This document shows, one piece after another, positions 46,806-55,776 of a stretch of DNA of 64,000 bases. A program made the translations under genes and the position numbers. The DNA comes from an uncultured Bacteroidales bacterium (lineage in GTDB: Bacteria; Bacteroidota; Bacteroidia; Bacteroidales; Muribaculaceae), in assembly GCA_902796035.1 (NCBI GenBank), contig CADBNR010000001.1, positions 1 through 64,000 of the forward strand. Direction: 5' to 3'. The notes under the pieces were generated by a model that worked only from the letters and a program-made list of their open reading frames with translations, had not been told where the DNA came from and made no database searches. Numbering within the stretch: position 1 is the stretch's first letter; each line of letters begins with the position of its first letter.

Positions 46806-46836
46806 CAAAATTAGGAAATTATTCTCAATTTTCCAA
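46806..46836 (-). promoter_or_regulatory. thrS promoter
   Basis: On the minus strand TTG (46836-46834), 20 bases, TAATTTTG (46813-46806). The -33 element lies in the 3' end of the preceding S4-domain gene. Confidence 0.65.
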
Positions 46837-47265
46837 CATTTCGTCGTCATCATCGTCTTCCCAGTCAAGGAAATATGTCTCAGCGTATTGCGTGTCGTCG
46901 CGGAATTCGCTGAGCTTGCGTCCCTCGCGCTTGGTGGGGCGTCCCAGTCCCTTGCGGCGGTCGACGAATCCGGAGATGCGCGTCATCTCCAGCAGTTCAT
47001 ACTGCGACTGCGGCGTGATGTTCTCCAGATATTCGGGCACCAACTTGGCTCCCAGGCGGTTCTGCGCCAGCTTCAGCACCCGGAACTTATAGGTGATGGG
47101 TGGCTTCTTCACGTCGATGACGTCACCCTCCTTGATGGCGCGGCTGGGCTTCACGGCCACGCCGTTCATGGTGACGCGTCCCTTCTTGCACGCCTCCGTG
47201 GCCACGGTGCGCGTCTTGAACACACGCATGGCCCACAGCCATTTGTCTATTCTCGTCTCTGCCAT
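46825..47265 (-). CDS. S4-domain RNA-binding protein (HslR/Hsp15-like)
   Basis: A 146-residue protein with an N-terminal S4 RNA-binding domain (TRIDKWLWAMRVFKTRTVATEACKKG region, then NGVAVKPSRAIKEGDVIDVK). The C-terminal part is charged, ending in an acidic run (DWEDDDDDEML). Hsp15 in E. coli binds stalled 50S-nascent chain-tRNA complexes; this protein may act on ribosomes in the same way. It is the last gene of the NDH-2/META run and is six bases after the META gene. Confidence 0.85.
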   Translation of the reverse strand: MAETRIDKWLWAMRVFKTRTVATEACKKGRVTMNGVAVKPSRAIKEGDVIDVKKPPITYKFRVLKLAQNRLGAKLVPEYLENITPQSQYELLEMTRISGFVDRRKGLGRPTKREGRKLSEFRDDTQYAETYFLDWEDDDDDEMLEN

Positions 47266-47271
47266 AATGTC

Positions 47272-48156
47272 TTACTTTGCCTTGACCCGTTGCAGCGTCA
47301 GCACTTTCTTGCCCATGGCGTTGAACAGCAGCACCTCGACGGGCGACACGGGTCTGGCGGCCGTGGCTTCCTCAAGGGCCACGATCAGCGACGTCTCGTG
47401 GTTCATGTCGGGGCACGCCATGCGCGTCACTGCTATGGCACTGAACGAAATGGAGTTGGCCTCCTCCATGTTGATGTCCATTCGGCCGTTCAATATGTTG
47501 CAGCCGGTGTTGCCGTGCAGCTTGCCTTCGTCCACGTCTATCATTATCTTCATGTCGGGCACATCTATCTTACGGTCGCCGATGGCCGTTACCTGCCACG
47601 TTCCGTTCAGGAAATCGAAGTTCTGATGCATCAGGGTCATTACCTTTCGCCCGGCCTTGTCGTAGAAGTCAAGGTAATACTCCGAACCGGAAACGCCCCA
47701 TGTGTACCTGACGGTGGCGGCCAGCGCCTGATTTATCTCCGTGTCGGTCAGGCCCTCCTTCGCACAGGCCGCCATGGTCGTGACCGTATTGCCGAAGCTC
47801 AGCGTGGAGTCGGCGGGATTGTATTTATAGGTGGCGTTCAAGGTGTTGCATCCGTTGTTGCCGTATACGCGCTTCATGCCGGGCACAAAGCGGAGATATG
47901 GAGCCTTCTCTCCCACCGCGTCCTTGCCGTACACTTCCTGTATGCTCCATTCACCCTTCACCACTCCTTTCTTGATTTCCTCGGGATTGTACGAGCGGTT
48001 GTCGGCATCCGGCGATATCACCTCGCGGTCATGCGGCAGAATCGGCTCCTCGGCCGTGTCCGGGCCTTGTGTTTTCGCGGATTTGTTGAACACGCCGCAC
48101 GAGGCCATGGCCAACGCCAGCCCCGCCCATATTGCCGTAATCTGTATTCTTCTCAT
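47272..48156 (-). CDS. META-domain lipoprotein with two HslJ-like repeats
   Basis: About 294 residues from MRRIQITAIW, a signal sequence ending LALAMASCGVF (lipobox Cys about residue 20). Two META domains follow: the first has GNNGCNTLNATY, the second GNTGCNILNGRM with TRMACPDMN. META/HslJ proteins are periplasmic or outer-membrane and linked to heat-shock or motility phenotypes in other bacteria. An upstream Met at 48168 is in frame but would precede the signal sequence. It follows ndh directly. Confidence 0.85.
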   Translation of the reverse strand: MRRIQITAIWAGLALAMASCGVFNKSAKTQGPDTAEEPILPHDREVISPDADNRSYNPEEIKKGVVKGEWSIQEVYGKDAVGEKAPYLRFVPGMKRVYGNNGCNTLNATYKYNPADSTLSFGNTVTTMAACAKEGLTDTEINQALAATVRYTWGVSGSEYYLDFYDKAGRKVMTLMHQNFDFLNGTWQVTAIGDRKIDVPDMKIMIDVDEGKLHGNTGCNILNGRMDINMEEANSISFSAIAVTRMACPDMNHETSLIVALEEATAARPVSPVEVLLFNAMGKKVLTLQRVKAK

Positions 48157-48171
48157 GGTCATATACATCTG

Positions 48172-49437
48172 TCATTCGCCCCAGTGCTTTCGCAGGGGAT
48201 ACTTGGTGGGGCGCAACAGCAGCCGCAGCGACGTGGAATAGAACAGGTAGTTCCACGTCCAGTTGGTAAGCACGCTTAGCTTGTTGCGCATTCCTAATAT
48301 GGACATCAGATGGATAAACATCCACACGAGCCAGGCGAAGAAGCCGTTGAAGCTGAAGTGCGGCAGGTCGGCCACGGCCTTCGCCTTTCCGATGGTGGCC
48401 ATAGATCCCCTGTCGCGGTAGCGGAATGGTGTGCGGAATTCGCCGCGGTTCAGGTTCTTGGCCAGGTTGTTGGCCATCTGCAATGCAGGCTGGGCCATCT
48501 GCGGGTCGCCCTTGGGGTGGCCGTCGCGCTGCATCAGGCAGATGTCGCCCACCGCAAACACCGAGCCGTCAAGTCCCTTGACGCGGTTATACTCGTCCAC
48601 AAGCACCCTGTTGCCGTGTCCCACGCATTCCTGCGGCAGACCCGGCATCGGCTCGCCGCGAACACCCGCCGTCCATATCAGCGTCTCGTAATATTCCTTC
48701 TGTCCGTCTGCAAAGTTAACATATTTATCCGAATAATCCTTAAGAACGGTGTTCAATCGGACATTCACCATGAGTTTTTTGAGTGTTTTCAGGGCGTATG
48801 CCTGCGACTGCGGTCTCATGGCTCCGAGCAGCGATCCGGTGCCTTCCACCAGGGTGATGGTGATGTCGTCAGGCTCCAGCTCGGGATATTCCTTTTTCAG
48901 GATATACTTCTTCATTTCGCCCAACGCTCCGGCTATCTCCACGCCGGCGGGACCGCCTCCCACCACAAGGAATGTCAGCAGTTCGCGGCGCCGTGCCTTG
49001 TCGCGGCACAGGGCGCCGCGCTCGAAGCGGTCCAATATCTCGTCGCGCGTGTGCGCCGCCTCCGCCACGGTCTTGATGCCGAACGTCTCCTCGGCCAGTG
49101 AGTCCATGCCGAAATAATTGTTGGTCGACCCCGCCGCCAGTATCAGTTTGTCGTATTTTATGGTCTCGTAGCTGGTGGTAACCTCCTTTGCCTTGACGTC
49201 TATGTTCTTGACGTGGCCCATGTGATAGCTCACGTTGCGGTGTTTCTTGAACTCGCGCCGGAACGGGAAACAGATGTTGGCGCTGGTCAGTCCCGACGAC
49301 GCTATCTGATAGAACAGCGGCGGAAAACAATTGAAGTTGTTCCTGTCCACCAGACATATCTCGTACTTGTCGGGATTCAGTTTCTTACACAGTTTCAGTC
49401 CGGCGAATCCGCCTCCAATTATCACAATCCTCTCCAT
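48172..49437 (-). CDS. ndh: NADH dehydrogenase type II (NDH-2)
   Basis: A 421-residue single-subunit flavoprotein that passes electrons from NADH to quinone without pumping protons. ERIVIIGGGFAGLKLCKKLN at the N-terminus is the FAD Rossmann motif, VVGGGPAGVEIAGALG is the NADH-binding site, and VFAVGDICLMQ is the second FAD contact. A hydrophobic stretch near the C-terminus (FNGFFAWLVWMFIHLMSIL) would associate with the inner membrane. The fact that it is followed by a META lipoprotein and S4 gene has no clear functional reason. Confidence 0.94.
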   Translation of the reverse strand: MERIVIIGGGFAGLKLCKKLNPDKYEICLVDRNNFNCFPPLFYQIASSGLTSANICFPFRREFKKHRNVSYHMGHVKNIDVKAKEVTTSYETIKYDKLILAAGSTNNYFGMDSLAEETFGIKTVAEAAHTRDEILDRFERGALCRDKARRRELLTFLVVGGGPAGVEIAGALGEMKKYILKKEYPELEPDDITITLVEGTGSLLGAMRPQSQAYALKTLKKLMVNVRLNTVLKDYSDKYVNFADGQKEYYETLIWTAGVRGEPMPGLPQECVGHGNRVLVDEYNRVKGLDGSVFAVGDICLMQRDGHPKGDPQMAQPALQMANNLAKNLNRGEFRTPFRYRDRGSMATIGKAKAVADLPHFSFNGFFAWLVWMFIHLMSILGMRNKLSVLTNWTWNYLFYSTSLRLLLRPTKYPLRKHWGE

Positions 49438-49533
49438 AACTCATGTTATTTTCTACCTTTAAAACGCAAATACGACTCATTCGGTTTCACTACGGCATCC
49501 GCGCAAGGAACATAACAGGAATTCTATGCCTTT

Positions 49534-50778
49534 TCAATCACCCAGCCGTCGAGACTGCATTTCGCGCAGAAACCCCTCGATATCGTCCTGTCTGATGAAA
49601 CGTCTCAGCGAGCGCACGAAGTTGTCGGTACTTAACGAGTCCCAATGGCGGACTTTATCAAGCAAAAAGTTAAAGAATCCTTTCCTTACCTCTGCATTAG
49701 GATATCCCAACGTGAACTCGTCATAATTCCCATCGTAATCCTTGATGGTCAGATAGCCGGTATAGTAACAGGTCAATGCCAGGTTGTCGCCCAACACATC
49801 TCCGCTATTCAGCATTGCCTTGGTCATGACCGTTCCCTCCAGATCAGGTGTACCCCAATCATTCACCAGGAACTGGTGAATAAGCCGTGTAGGTGTGCCC
49901 GAATAAAACCAGTAGTCATCGATGTCACGAGACTTCAACGCTCTGATAAGGCTGAAAGGATTATATATATCTACCGATAAATTCTTCGAGAAATGATAGC
50001 CGTCATAATGCTGCTTCAGTCTGGCTAAGGCTTCATCGTATGTCCATCCGTATTCCCGTCCCAACTCCTCGATACCTTCTTGCAGGGTTTCAGTCAATTC
50101 TTCAGTCGTGATACCGCAGATACCCGCATACTGAGTAGACAGCGAAATATCCTCAATATTATTCAGTCCGCTGAATATGTTGATCTGGCCCAGCTTGCCC
50201 ACGCCTGTCAGAAACACGAACTTCAGATATTTCTCGTTGGACTTCATCACACGGTAGAAGTCATGAAGAATCTTGCGGTTCAGCTTCTCCAGTTCCGGTT
50301 TGTCGTGGACGTCGACAATAGGGCTGTCATACTCGTCGATAAGTATGACTACGGGCTGACCAGTGCGGTCGTAAATGTCCGACAGAAGTTGATCGAAGCG
50401 CCAATCGGGAGAGTGGTCGGGATATGAGGTGCCATACTGCTTCTCCCAGTCTCCAACAACCTTTTCAAGGAACTGGGGTAAATCCTCCGCCTTGTTATAT
50501 CCGCTGCGGGTAAAGTCCAGATGCAGTACCGGATATTTAGTCCATTCCTCCGGTTCCAGCCTGTCGATGGCCAGTCCCTTGAACAGCTCGCGTTCGGCAT
50601 TGAAGTATGCTTCCATGGTCGTGATGAGCATACTCTTGCCGAAACGGCGGGGTCTGCTTAGAAAATAAAACTTGCCAGACGACACAAGCTGATGGATATA
50701 CATGGTCTTGTCGACGTATACACATCCTGCACGTCGTATCTCTCCAAAATCTGCCTGTCCTATCGGGTACTTTACCAT
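49534..50778 (-). CDS. AAA-ATPase-like (DUF1703) protein, C-terminally truncated
   Basis: About 414 residues of the large Bacteroidales AAA-ATPase-like family: KYPIGQADFGEIRRAGCVYVDKT, then FYFLSRPRRFGKSMLITTM with the P-loop variant, and VVILIDEYDSPIVDVHD (Walker B). In full-length members, a PD-(D/E)XK nuclease follows at the C-terminus (roughly 100 more residues); here the frame stops at EMQSRRLGD, so that domain is missing. I set the start at 50778 because the promoter lies between it and an earlier in-frame ATG at 50850. The gene is probably a relic or a regulatory paralogue. Confidence 0.75.
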   Translation of the reverse strand: MVKYPIGQADFGEIRRAGCVYVDKTMYIHQLVSSGKFYFLSRPRRFGKSMLITTMEAYFNAERELFKGLAIDRLEPEEWTKYPVLHLDFTRSGYNKAEDLPQFLEKVVGDWEKQYGTSYPDHSPDWRFDQLLSDIYDRTGQPVVILIDEYDSPIVDVHDKPELEKLNRKILHDFYRVMKSNEKYLKFVFLTGVGKLGQINIFSGLNNIEDISLSTQYAGICGITTEELTETLQEGIEELGREYGWTYDEALARLKQHYDGYHFSKNLSVDIYNPFSLIRALKSRDIDDYWFYSGTPTRLIHQFLVNDWGTPDLEGTVMTKAMLNSGDVLGDNLALTCYYTGYLTIKDYDGNYDEFTLGYPNAEVRKGFFNFLLDKVRHWDSLSTDNFVRSLRRFIRQDDIEGFLREMQSRRLGD

Positions 50779-50807
50779 CTTGACTCCATATTTATTGAAC
50801 TTGCGTA

Positions 50808-50838
50808 CAAATATAACATATTTAAGCCGAATGTCAAA
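50808..50838 (-). promoter_or_regulatory. promoter of the AAA-ATPase-like gene
   Basis: On the minus strand TTTG (50838-50835), 19 bases, TATATTTG (50815-50808). It lies downstream of the alternative start at 50850, supporting 50778. Confidence 0.65.
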
Positions 50839-50860
50839 AAACAGTTTCAATCAGGACTGC

Positions 50861-50900
50861 ATCAGCAGCAACATAAAAACATCAGCAGCCACATAAAAAA
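50861..50900. repeat. 20-bp tandem duplication
   Basis: ATCAGCAGCAACATAAAAAC (50861-50880) and ATCAGCAGCCACATAAAAAA (50881-50900) are adjacent and differ at two positions. Confidence 0.85.
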
Positions 50901-50930
50901 GGTGTGAGGGAAACTGCGTTCCGACACACC
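50895..50930 (-). terminator. terminator-like hairpin on the minus strand
   Basis: GGTGTG (50901-50906) pairs with CACACC (50925-50930), with inner GGAA/TTCC. On the minus strand the hairpin is followed by six T (50900-50895). No minus-strand gene lies upstream of it in 50931-51145, so its client transcript is unknown. Confidence 0.6.
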
Positions 50931-51105
50931 CCGGTATATTAACCTTCAACCCTTCGTATCCATGGTATAGTTTAGAAAGTTGATAAAGTTAAGCAATACA
51001 CCAGGGCATTTTGTTTCACATTTTTAAATTCTTTTTTAACATATCCCTATTGCTCCAATCATATTCCGATTCCTCTTTAATACATCAACCCGTATCGGCC
51101 CAAAA

Positions 51106-51137
51106 TTTGTTTAAAATTCACAGATTTAGTAATTTTG
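51106..51137 (+). promoter_or_regulatory. promoter of the DUF4924 operon
   Basis: TTTG (51106-51109), 20 bases, TAATTTTG (51130-51137). The ATG follows 8 bases after the -7 box, so the leader is very short or nearly absent. Confidence 0.7.
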
Positions 51138-51145
51138 CAGAGATT

Positions 51146-51697
51146 ATGATAACAGCATCAGCGAAAAAGAAAGAGAACATAGCCGAGTATCTGCTGTATA
51201 TGTGGCAGATCGAGGACCTGATACGCGCTTACGGGCTTGACATAGACCGCATTCAGCATGAGATAATAGACCGCTACGAGGGTCTGTCCGACACGCAACG
51301 CCGCGATATGCGCGACTGGTACGAAAGCCTGATTGACATGATGCGCCGCGAGGGTGTGGCTGAGCATGGCCACCTGCAGCTCAACAAGAATACCCTGGCC
51401 GATCTGGAGCGTCTGCATCGCCAGCTTCTGGCCGATCCGAAATTCTCGGCCTACTCCAACCAGTACTACGCCACGCTGCCCCTCATAGTCGAGCTGCGCT
51501 CCAAGGCCGGCGACAACAAGAAGGACGAGATCGAGACCCTGTTCGAAGCAATGTACGGCCTGCTGATGCTGCGCATCCAGCACAAGCCCGTGAGCGACGA
51601 CACCCTCGCCGCATCGAAGCAGATTTCGAAATTCCTCGCCCTCCTCGCCACATACTATAAAAAGGATTACAACAACGAGCTTTTCAATCAGGATTGA
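51146..51697 (+). CDS. DUF4924 family protein
   Basis: A 183-residue alpha-helical cytoplasmic protein: KKKENIAEYLLYMWQIEDLI, QHEIIDRYEGLSD, and LRIQHKPVSDDTLAA are features of DUF4924, a Bacteroidota family of unknown function. The earlier in-frame start at 51011 is rejected because the promoter lies between it and 51146. It precedes rfbD by four bases, so the two are coupled. Confidence 0.8.
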   Translation: MITASAKKKENIAEYLLYMWQIEDLIRAYGLDIDRIQHEIIDRYEGLSDTQRRDMRDWYESLIDMMRREGVAEHGHLQLNKNTLADLERLHRQLLADPKFSAYSNQYYATLPLIVELRSKAGDNKKDEIETLFEAMYGLLMLRIQHKPVSDDTLAASKQISKFLALLATYYKKDYNNELFNQD

Positions 51698-51701
51698 CCC
51701 T

Positions 51702-52553
51702 ATGCGAATATTAGTGACAGGAAGCAATGGCCAGCTCGGCCGGTCGCTGCGGCGTTCGTTCGCAGGCGACCCCGACATCACGGCACAGTATACCGACTAC
51801 GACACACTCGACATCACCGACGCCGAGGCCGTGGCGGCCTACCTTGAATCCAACCCTGCCGACATCATCATCAACTGCGCCGCATACACCGCCGTGGACC
51901 GCGCCGAAAGCGACCCCGAGACCGCACGCCGCCTCAACGCCCTGGCCCCCGGCATCTTAGGCAAAGCCGCCACAAAAGCCGGCGCCAGGATAATACACGT
52001 CTCCACCGACTATGTGTTCAACGGCGAGAACTTCAAGCCCTACACCGAGCTGGACGAGGCCGACCCCAAAAGCGTGTACGGCCGCACCAAACTCGAGGGA
52101 GAGTCGATGGTAAAGGCCGCAAACCATGACGCTGTCGTGATCCGCACCGCCTGGCTTTACTCCGAATTCGGCAACAATTTCGTGAAGACCATGCTGCGCC
52201 TCGGTGCCGAGCGCAAGGAGATTTCTGTAGTGGCCGACCAGATCGGAACCCCGACCTACGCTCAGGACCTGGCCGACGCCATCCATGCCATCGTGAAAAA
52301 TCCCGAATGGCGCCCCGGTGTGTATCATTTCACCGACGAGGGCGTGGCCTCCTGGTACGACTTCGCCATGGAAATATTCCGCCTCGCCGGCAACTCCGAC
52401 GTCACGGTCCATCCCATCAACACCGCACAATATCCCACACCCGCACGTCGCCCCCACTATTCCGTGCTGGCCAAGGATAAGATCAAGTCCGTGTACGGCA
52501 TCGGGATTCCGTACTGGCGCGATTCGCTGATCCAATGTATTAACAATCCCTGA
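51702..52553 (+). CDS. rfbD: dTDP-4-dehydrorhamnose reductase
   Basis: RfbD reduces dTDP-4-dehydro-L-rhamnose to dTDP-L-rhamnose with NAD(P)H. The 283-residue SDR-type protein starts RILVTGSNGQLGRSLRR (about 2-18), has NCAAYTAVDRAE and the Y-x3-K pair in SVYGRTKLEGE. rfbA, rfbB and rfbC are not adjacent, so rhamnose synthesis is split. Its last bases include a 20-bp tandem duplication that also contains the stop codon. Confidence 0.92.
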   Translation: MRILVTGSNGQLGRSLRRSFAGDPDITAQYTDYDTLDITDAEAVAAYLESNPADIIINCAAYTAVDRAESDPETARRLNALAPGILGKAATKAGARIIHVSTDYVFNGENFKPYTELDEADPKSVYGRTKLEGESMVKAANHDAVVIRTAWLYSEFGNNFVKTMLRLGAERKEISVVADQIGTPTYAQDLADAIHAIVKNPEWRPGVYHFTDEGVASWYDFAMEIFRLAGNSDVTVHPINTAQYPTPARRPHYSVLAKDKIKSVYGIGIPYWRDSLIQCINNP

Positions 52554-52576
52554 TTTGTATTGACAATCTCTGATTT
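52537..52576. repeat. 20-bp tandem duplication spanning the rfbD stop
   Basis: GTATTAACAATCCCTGATTT (52537-52556) and GTATTGACAATCTCTGATTT (52557-52576) are adjacent and differ at two positions. The first copy contains the rfbD stop (TGA, 52551-52553). Confidence 0.85.
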
Positions 52577-52596
52577 CCCGAACTCATTTCATCACA

Positions 52597-54180
52597 ATGT
52601 CTGACGAACTGACCAAAGAAATAAAGCGGCGGCGCACATTCGCCATCATCTCGCACCCCGATGCCGGCAAGACGACCCTTACCGAAAAGCTGCTGCTGTT
52701 CGGAGGCGCCATCCACGTGGCCGGCGCCGTAAAAAGCAACAAGATAAAGAAAACCGCCACCTCCGACTGGATGGAGATAGAGAAACAGCGCGGCATCTCG
52801 GTGGCCACATCCGTGATGGGCTTCGACTACGGCGACTACAAGATAAACATCCTGGACACCCCGGGCCACCAGGACTTTGCCGAAGACACGTTCCGCACCC
52901 TGACGGCGGTGGATTCGGTCATCATCGTGGTGGACGTGGCCAAGGGCGTGGAGACACAGACACGCAGGCTGATGGAAGTGTGCCGTATGCGCAACACGCC
53001 CGTCATAATCTTCGTCAACAAGCTGGACCGCGAGGGCCGCGACCCGTTCGAGATTCTTGACGAGCTGGAGCAGGAGCTGAAGATAGGCGTACGCCCCCTG
53101 ACATGGCCCATCAACATCGGAGCCCGGTTCAAGGGCGTGTACAATATATACGGCAAGCGCCTCGACCTGTTCACTCCGTCGAAGCAGACTGTGACCGAGC
53201 GCGTGGAGATCGACGACATCAATTCGCCCGAGATCGACGAGCGCGTCGGAGCCGATGACGCCTCACGCCTGCGCGACGACCTGGAGCTGATAGAGGGGGT
53301 GTACCCCGACTTCGACACTGACGCATACCTGCGCGGCGAGGTGGCTCCCGTGTTCTTCGGCTCGGCGCTCAACACATTCGGCGTCAAGGAGCTGCTGGAC
53401 ACATTCGTGCGCATCGCCCCCGCGCCGCAGCCCATCGAGGCCGTGGAACGCACCGTGCGCCCGGAGGAGGACCAGTTCTCGGGCTTCGTGTTCAAGATTC
53501 ACGCCAACATGGACCCCAACCACCGCTCCAGTCTGGCCTTCGTGAAGATATGCTCGGGCAAGTTCGAGCGCAACGTGTATTACCACCACGTGCGTCAGGA
53601 CAAGCAGATGCGTTTCGCCGCCCCAACGGCCTTCATGGCACAGAAAAAGAGTGTGGTGGACGAGGCCTATCCCGGCGACATCGTCGGCATACCGGACACC
53701 GGCAACTTCAAGATAGGCGACACGCTGACCGGCGGCGAGAACCTGCACTTCAAGGGCCTCCCCTCGTTCAGCCCCGAGATGTTCAAATACATCGAGAACG
53801 CCGACCCGATGAAGGCCAAACAGTTAGAGAAGGGTATCAACCAGCTGATGGACGAAGGCGTGGCGCAGATGTTCGTCAACCAGTTCAACGGCCGCAAGCT
53901 TATCGGCACCGTAGGCCAGCTGCAGTTCGAAGTGATACAGTTCCGCCTGCTGCACGAATACGGCGCGCAGTGCCGCTGGGAACCCATCAGCCTCTACAAG
54001 GCATGCTGGATAGAGAGCGACGATCCCAAGGCCCTCGAAGCCTTCAAGCGCCGCAAGCTGCAGTACATGGCCAAGGACAAGGAAGGCCGCGACGTGTTCC
54101 TGGCCGACTCCAACTATGTGCTGCAGATGGCGCAGTCCGATTTCCCCGAAATAAAATTCCATTTCTCTAGTGAATTCTGA
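52597..54180 (+). CDS. prfC: peptide chain release factor 3
   Basis: RF3 is the GTPase that recycles RF1 and RF2 after termination. The 527-residue protein has [17 protein letters not shown] (about 18-34), switch region [23 protein letters not shown] and NKLDREGRD. The C-terminal domains match the bacterial family. It lies 43 bases downstream of rfbD, with no clear promoter seen, and may be co-transcribed with it. Confidence 0.96.
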   Translation: MSDELTKEIKRRRTFAIISHPDAGKTTLTEKLLLFGGAIHVAGAVKSNKIKKTATSDWMEIEKQRGISVATSVMGFDYGDYKINILDTPGHQDFAEDTFRTLTAVDSVIIVVDVAKGVETQTRRLMEVCRMRNTPVIIFVNKLDREGRDPFEILDELEQELKIGVRPLTWPINIGARFKGVYNIYGKRLDLFTPSKQTVTERVEIDDINSPEIDERVGADDASRLRDDLELIEGVYPDFDTDAYLRGEVAPVFFGSALNTFGVKELLDTFVRIAPAPQPIEAVERTVRPEEDQFSGFVFKIHANMDPNHRSSLAFVKICSGKFERNVYYHHVRQDKQMRFAAPTAFMAQKKSVVDEAYPGDIVGIPDTGNFKIGDTLTGGENLHFKGLPSFSPEMFKYIENADPMKAKQLEKGINQLMDEGVAQMFVNQFNGRKLIGTVGQLQFEVIQFRLLHEYGAQCRWEPISLYKACWIESDDPKALEAFKRRKLQYMAKDKEGRDVFLADSNYVLQMAQSDFPEIKFHFSSEF

Positions 54181-54243
54181 CGCAACACCCGCACCAGGGA
54201 ATTCCAATTTGGAGAAATGACCGATTATAACTAACTTTGCCTC

Positions 54244-54549
54244 ATGAAGAAGACTAAAAAAATGAGTTTCTGGATGCGTCGCCGGTCGCACATCGCGCCG
54301 CTGCTGATAGGCAGCCTGGTGATCGCGCTGCTGTTTTTCAACGAAGACACCTCGTGGAAGAACAACATGAAGTATCAGGCTCAGATCAAGTCGCTTCAGG
54401 AGGAGATCAAGGCCTGCAACGACTCCGCCCGCTGGTTCCGCGAACGCCGCGAACAGCTGCTCACCGGCAACGAGGAACTGGAACAGATAGCCCGTGAGGA
54501 ATATCACATGCAGAAACCCACCGAGGACATATATCTCCTCACCGAATGA
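54244..54549 (+). CDS. FtsB/DivIC-like septum protein
   Basis: A 101-residue bitopic membrane protein. A single transmembrane segment (IAPLLIGSLVIALLFFN, about 17-33) is followed by a coiled-coil (MKYQAQIKSLQEEIKACND) and a conserved LEQIAREEYHMQKPTEDIY, typical of the FtsB/DivIC family. These proteins form a complex with FtsL and FtsQ at the division septum. It lies 63 bases after prfC and starts a compact run with coaX, lptC and others. Confidence 0.85.
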   Translation: MKKTKKMSFWMRRRSHIAPLLIGSLVIALLFFNEDTSWKNNMKYQAQIKSLQEEIKACNDSARWFRERREQLLTGNEELEQIAREEYHMQKPTEDIYLLTE

Positions 54550-54568
54550 CTGTACAGAGCACCGGGAA

Positions 54569-55027
54569 ATGAAGAAGACACAAGACACCCCCGATAAGAA
54601 GAAAAAACGCGAACGTATCCGCCGGGCCATGGAGCGCACGGCCACGTTCGGACTGTTGCTGCTGGCCATAGGGCTGGTGGCGCCGTTCACCGACCTGTCG
54701 AACCCCGCGATGATGGCGGCGTTCAAGTGGATATTCGGTGCAGGATCGCTGATATATCTCGCGGCACGCATATTCGGCGACACGGATCCGGAAGCCTCCG
54801 TGCGCCTGCGCCGGCTGCACCGTATGGAAATATGGGCCGGAGTGGCATTCTGCGTGGCCACGTTCTTCTGGTTCTACAACACGTCACGCTATCCCTACAT
54901 GTCGCTGGCTGTGATGCGCGACACCGTGGTGTTCACGCTGGCCGGAGCCTTGATTCAAATCATAGCCGCCTGGATGATAGCCTCGCAGATGAAGAAGGAG
55001 GCGTCGTCGGGCACTGATAGGAAATGA
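54569..55027 (+). CDS. small membrane protein with four predicted segments
   Basis: About 152 residues. After a basic start (KKTQDTPDKKKKRERIRRAM) come four hydrophobic segments: TFGLLLLAIGLVAPF, MMAAFKWIFGAGSLIYLAAR, WAGVAFCVATFFWFY and VFTLAGALIQIIAAWMI. I do not recognise the family. It is 19 bases after the FtsB-like gene and overlaps coaX by four bases (ATGA), so it is part of a coupled operon. I chose the ATG at 54569 because the earlier frame runs inside the previous gene. Confidence 0.65.
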   Translation: MKKTQDTPDKKKKRERIRRAMERTATFGLLLLAIGLVAPFTDLSNPAMMAAFKWIFGAGSLIYLAARIFGDTDPEASVRLRRLHRMEIWAGVAFCVATFFWFYNTSRYPYMSLAVMRDTVVFTLAGALIQIIAAWMIASQMKKEASSGTDRK

Positions 55028-55776
55028 CTCACTTCAAACGCATAATGGCCGTGGACGTGGGCAACACGTCGGCAAAGCTCACCGTGATGGAAGGCACGGA
55101 CACCCTGGTCTGCGTCACCGTGCCCGAAGTGACTCAGGGCGCCGTGACCGGAATGCTGCAGGACACCGGCGCCACGGGCGTGATAAGCTGTTCGGTGGGT
55201 TCCGACATCAGCGGCATTCTCGCTGCCGTGTGCGCGAGCCGCAATCTGCCTTACGTCTCGCTTGACGCCGACACGCCGGTGCCCGTGGAGGTAGACTACG
55301 ACCGCGCGGGATTAGGCGCCGACCGTCTCGCTGCCGCCGTGGGCATGGCCGAGCCGGACCTATGCTGGCTCATAGCCGACGCCGGCACCGCGCTGACCCT
55401 GGACATGACACGAGGCATGCGCTTCGCCGGCGGCTCCATAGCCCCGGGCATGAACATGCGCTTCGAGAGTCTGCACACCCACACGCGCCGCCTCCCACTC
55501 GTGTCGCCCCACGGACCGGCTCACCTCTTCGCACACGACACCACGCAGGCTATCCGGGCCGGAGTGATCCGCGGCATGGCTTACGAAATAATGTCGGCTC
55601 TGGACCAGTTCCGCCAGTTCTGCCCCGACGCGCAGCTGTGCGTCACCGGGGGTGACGCCCTGACACTGGGCCGGCAGCTTACACAGATGAATGTGCCGTA
55701 TTCCGTATGCGATAACGCTGTGGCCCGCGGCCTTGTCAAAATATTCAATTACTGCGAACCGTTAAGAGAGAAATGA
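55024..55776 (+). CDS. coaX: type III pantothenate kinase
   Basis: CoaX phosphorylates pantothenate, the first step of CoA synthesis; it needs a monovalent cation and is not inhibited by CoA. The 250-residue ASKHA-fold protein has AVDVGNTSAKLTVMEG (about 9-24), GLGADRLAAAVG and DAGTALTLDM. Together with panC and panD at 24-25 kb it completes most of the CoA route in this region. It overlaps genes on both sides by four bases. Confidence 0.94.
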   Translation: MTHFKRIMAVDVGNTSAKLTVMEGTDTLVCVTVPEVTQGAVTGMLQDTGATGVISCSVGSDISGILAAVCASRNLPYVSLDADTPVPVEVDYDRAGLGADRLAAAVGMAEPDLCWLIADAGTALTLDMTRGMRFAGGSIAPGMNMRFESLHTHTRRLPLVSPHGPAHLFAHDTTQAIRAGVIRGMAYEIMSALDQFRQFCPDAQLCVTGGDALTLGRQLTQMNVPYSVCDNAVARGLVKIFNYCEPLREK

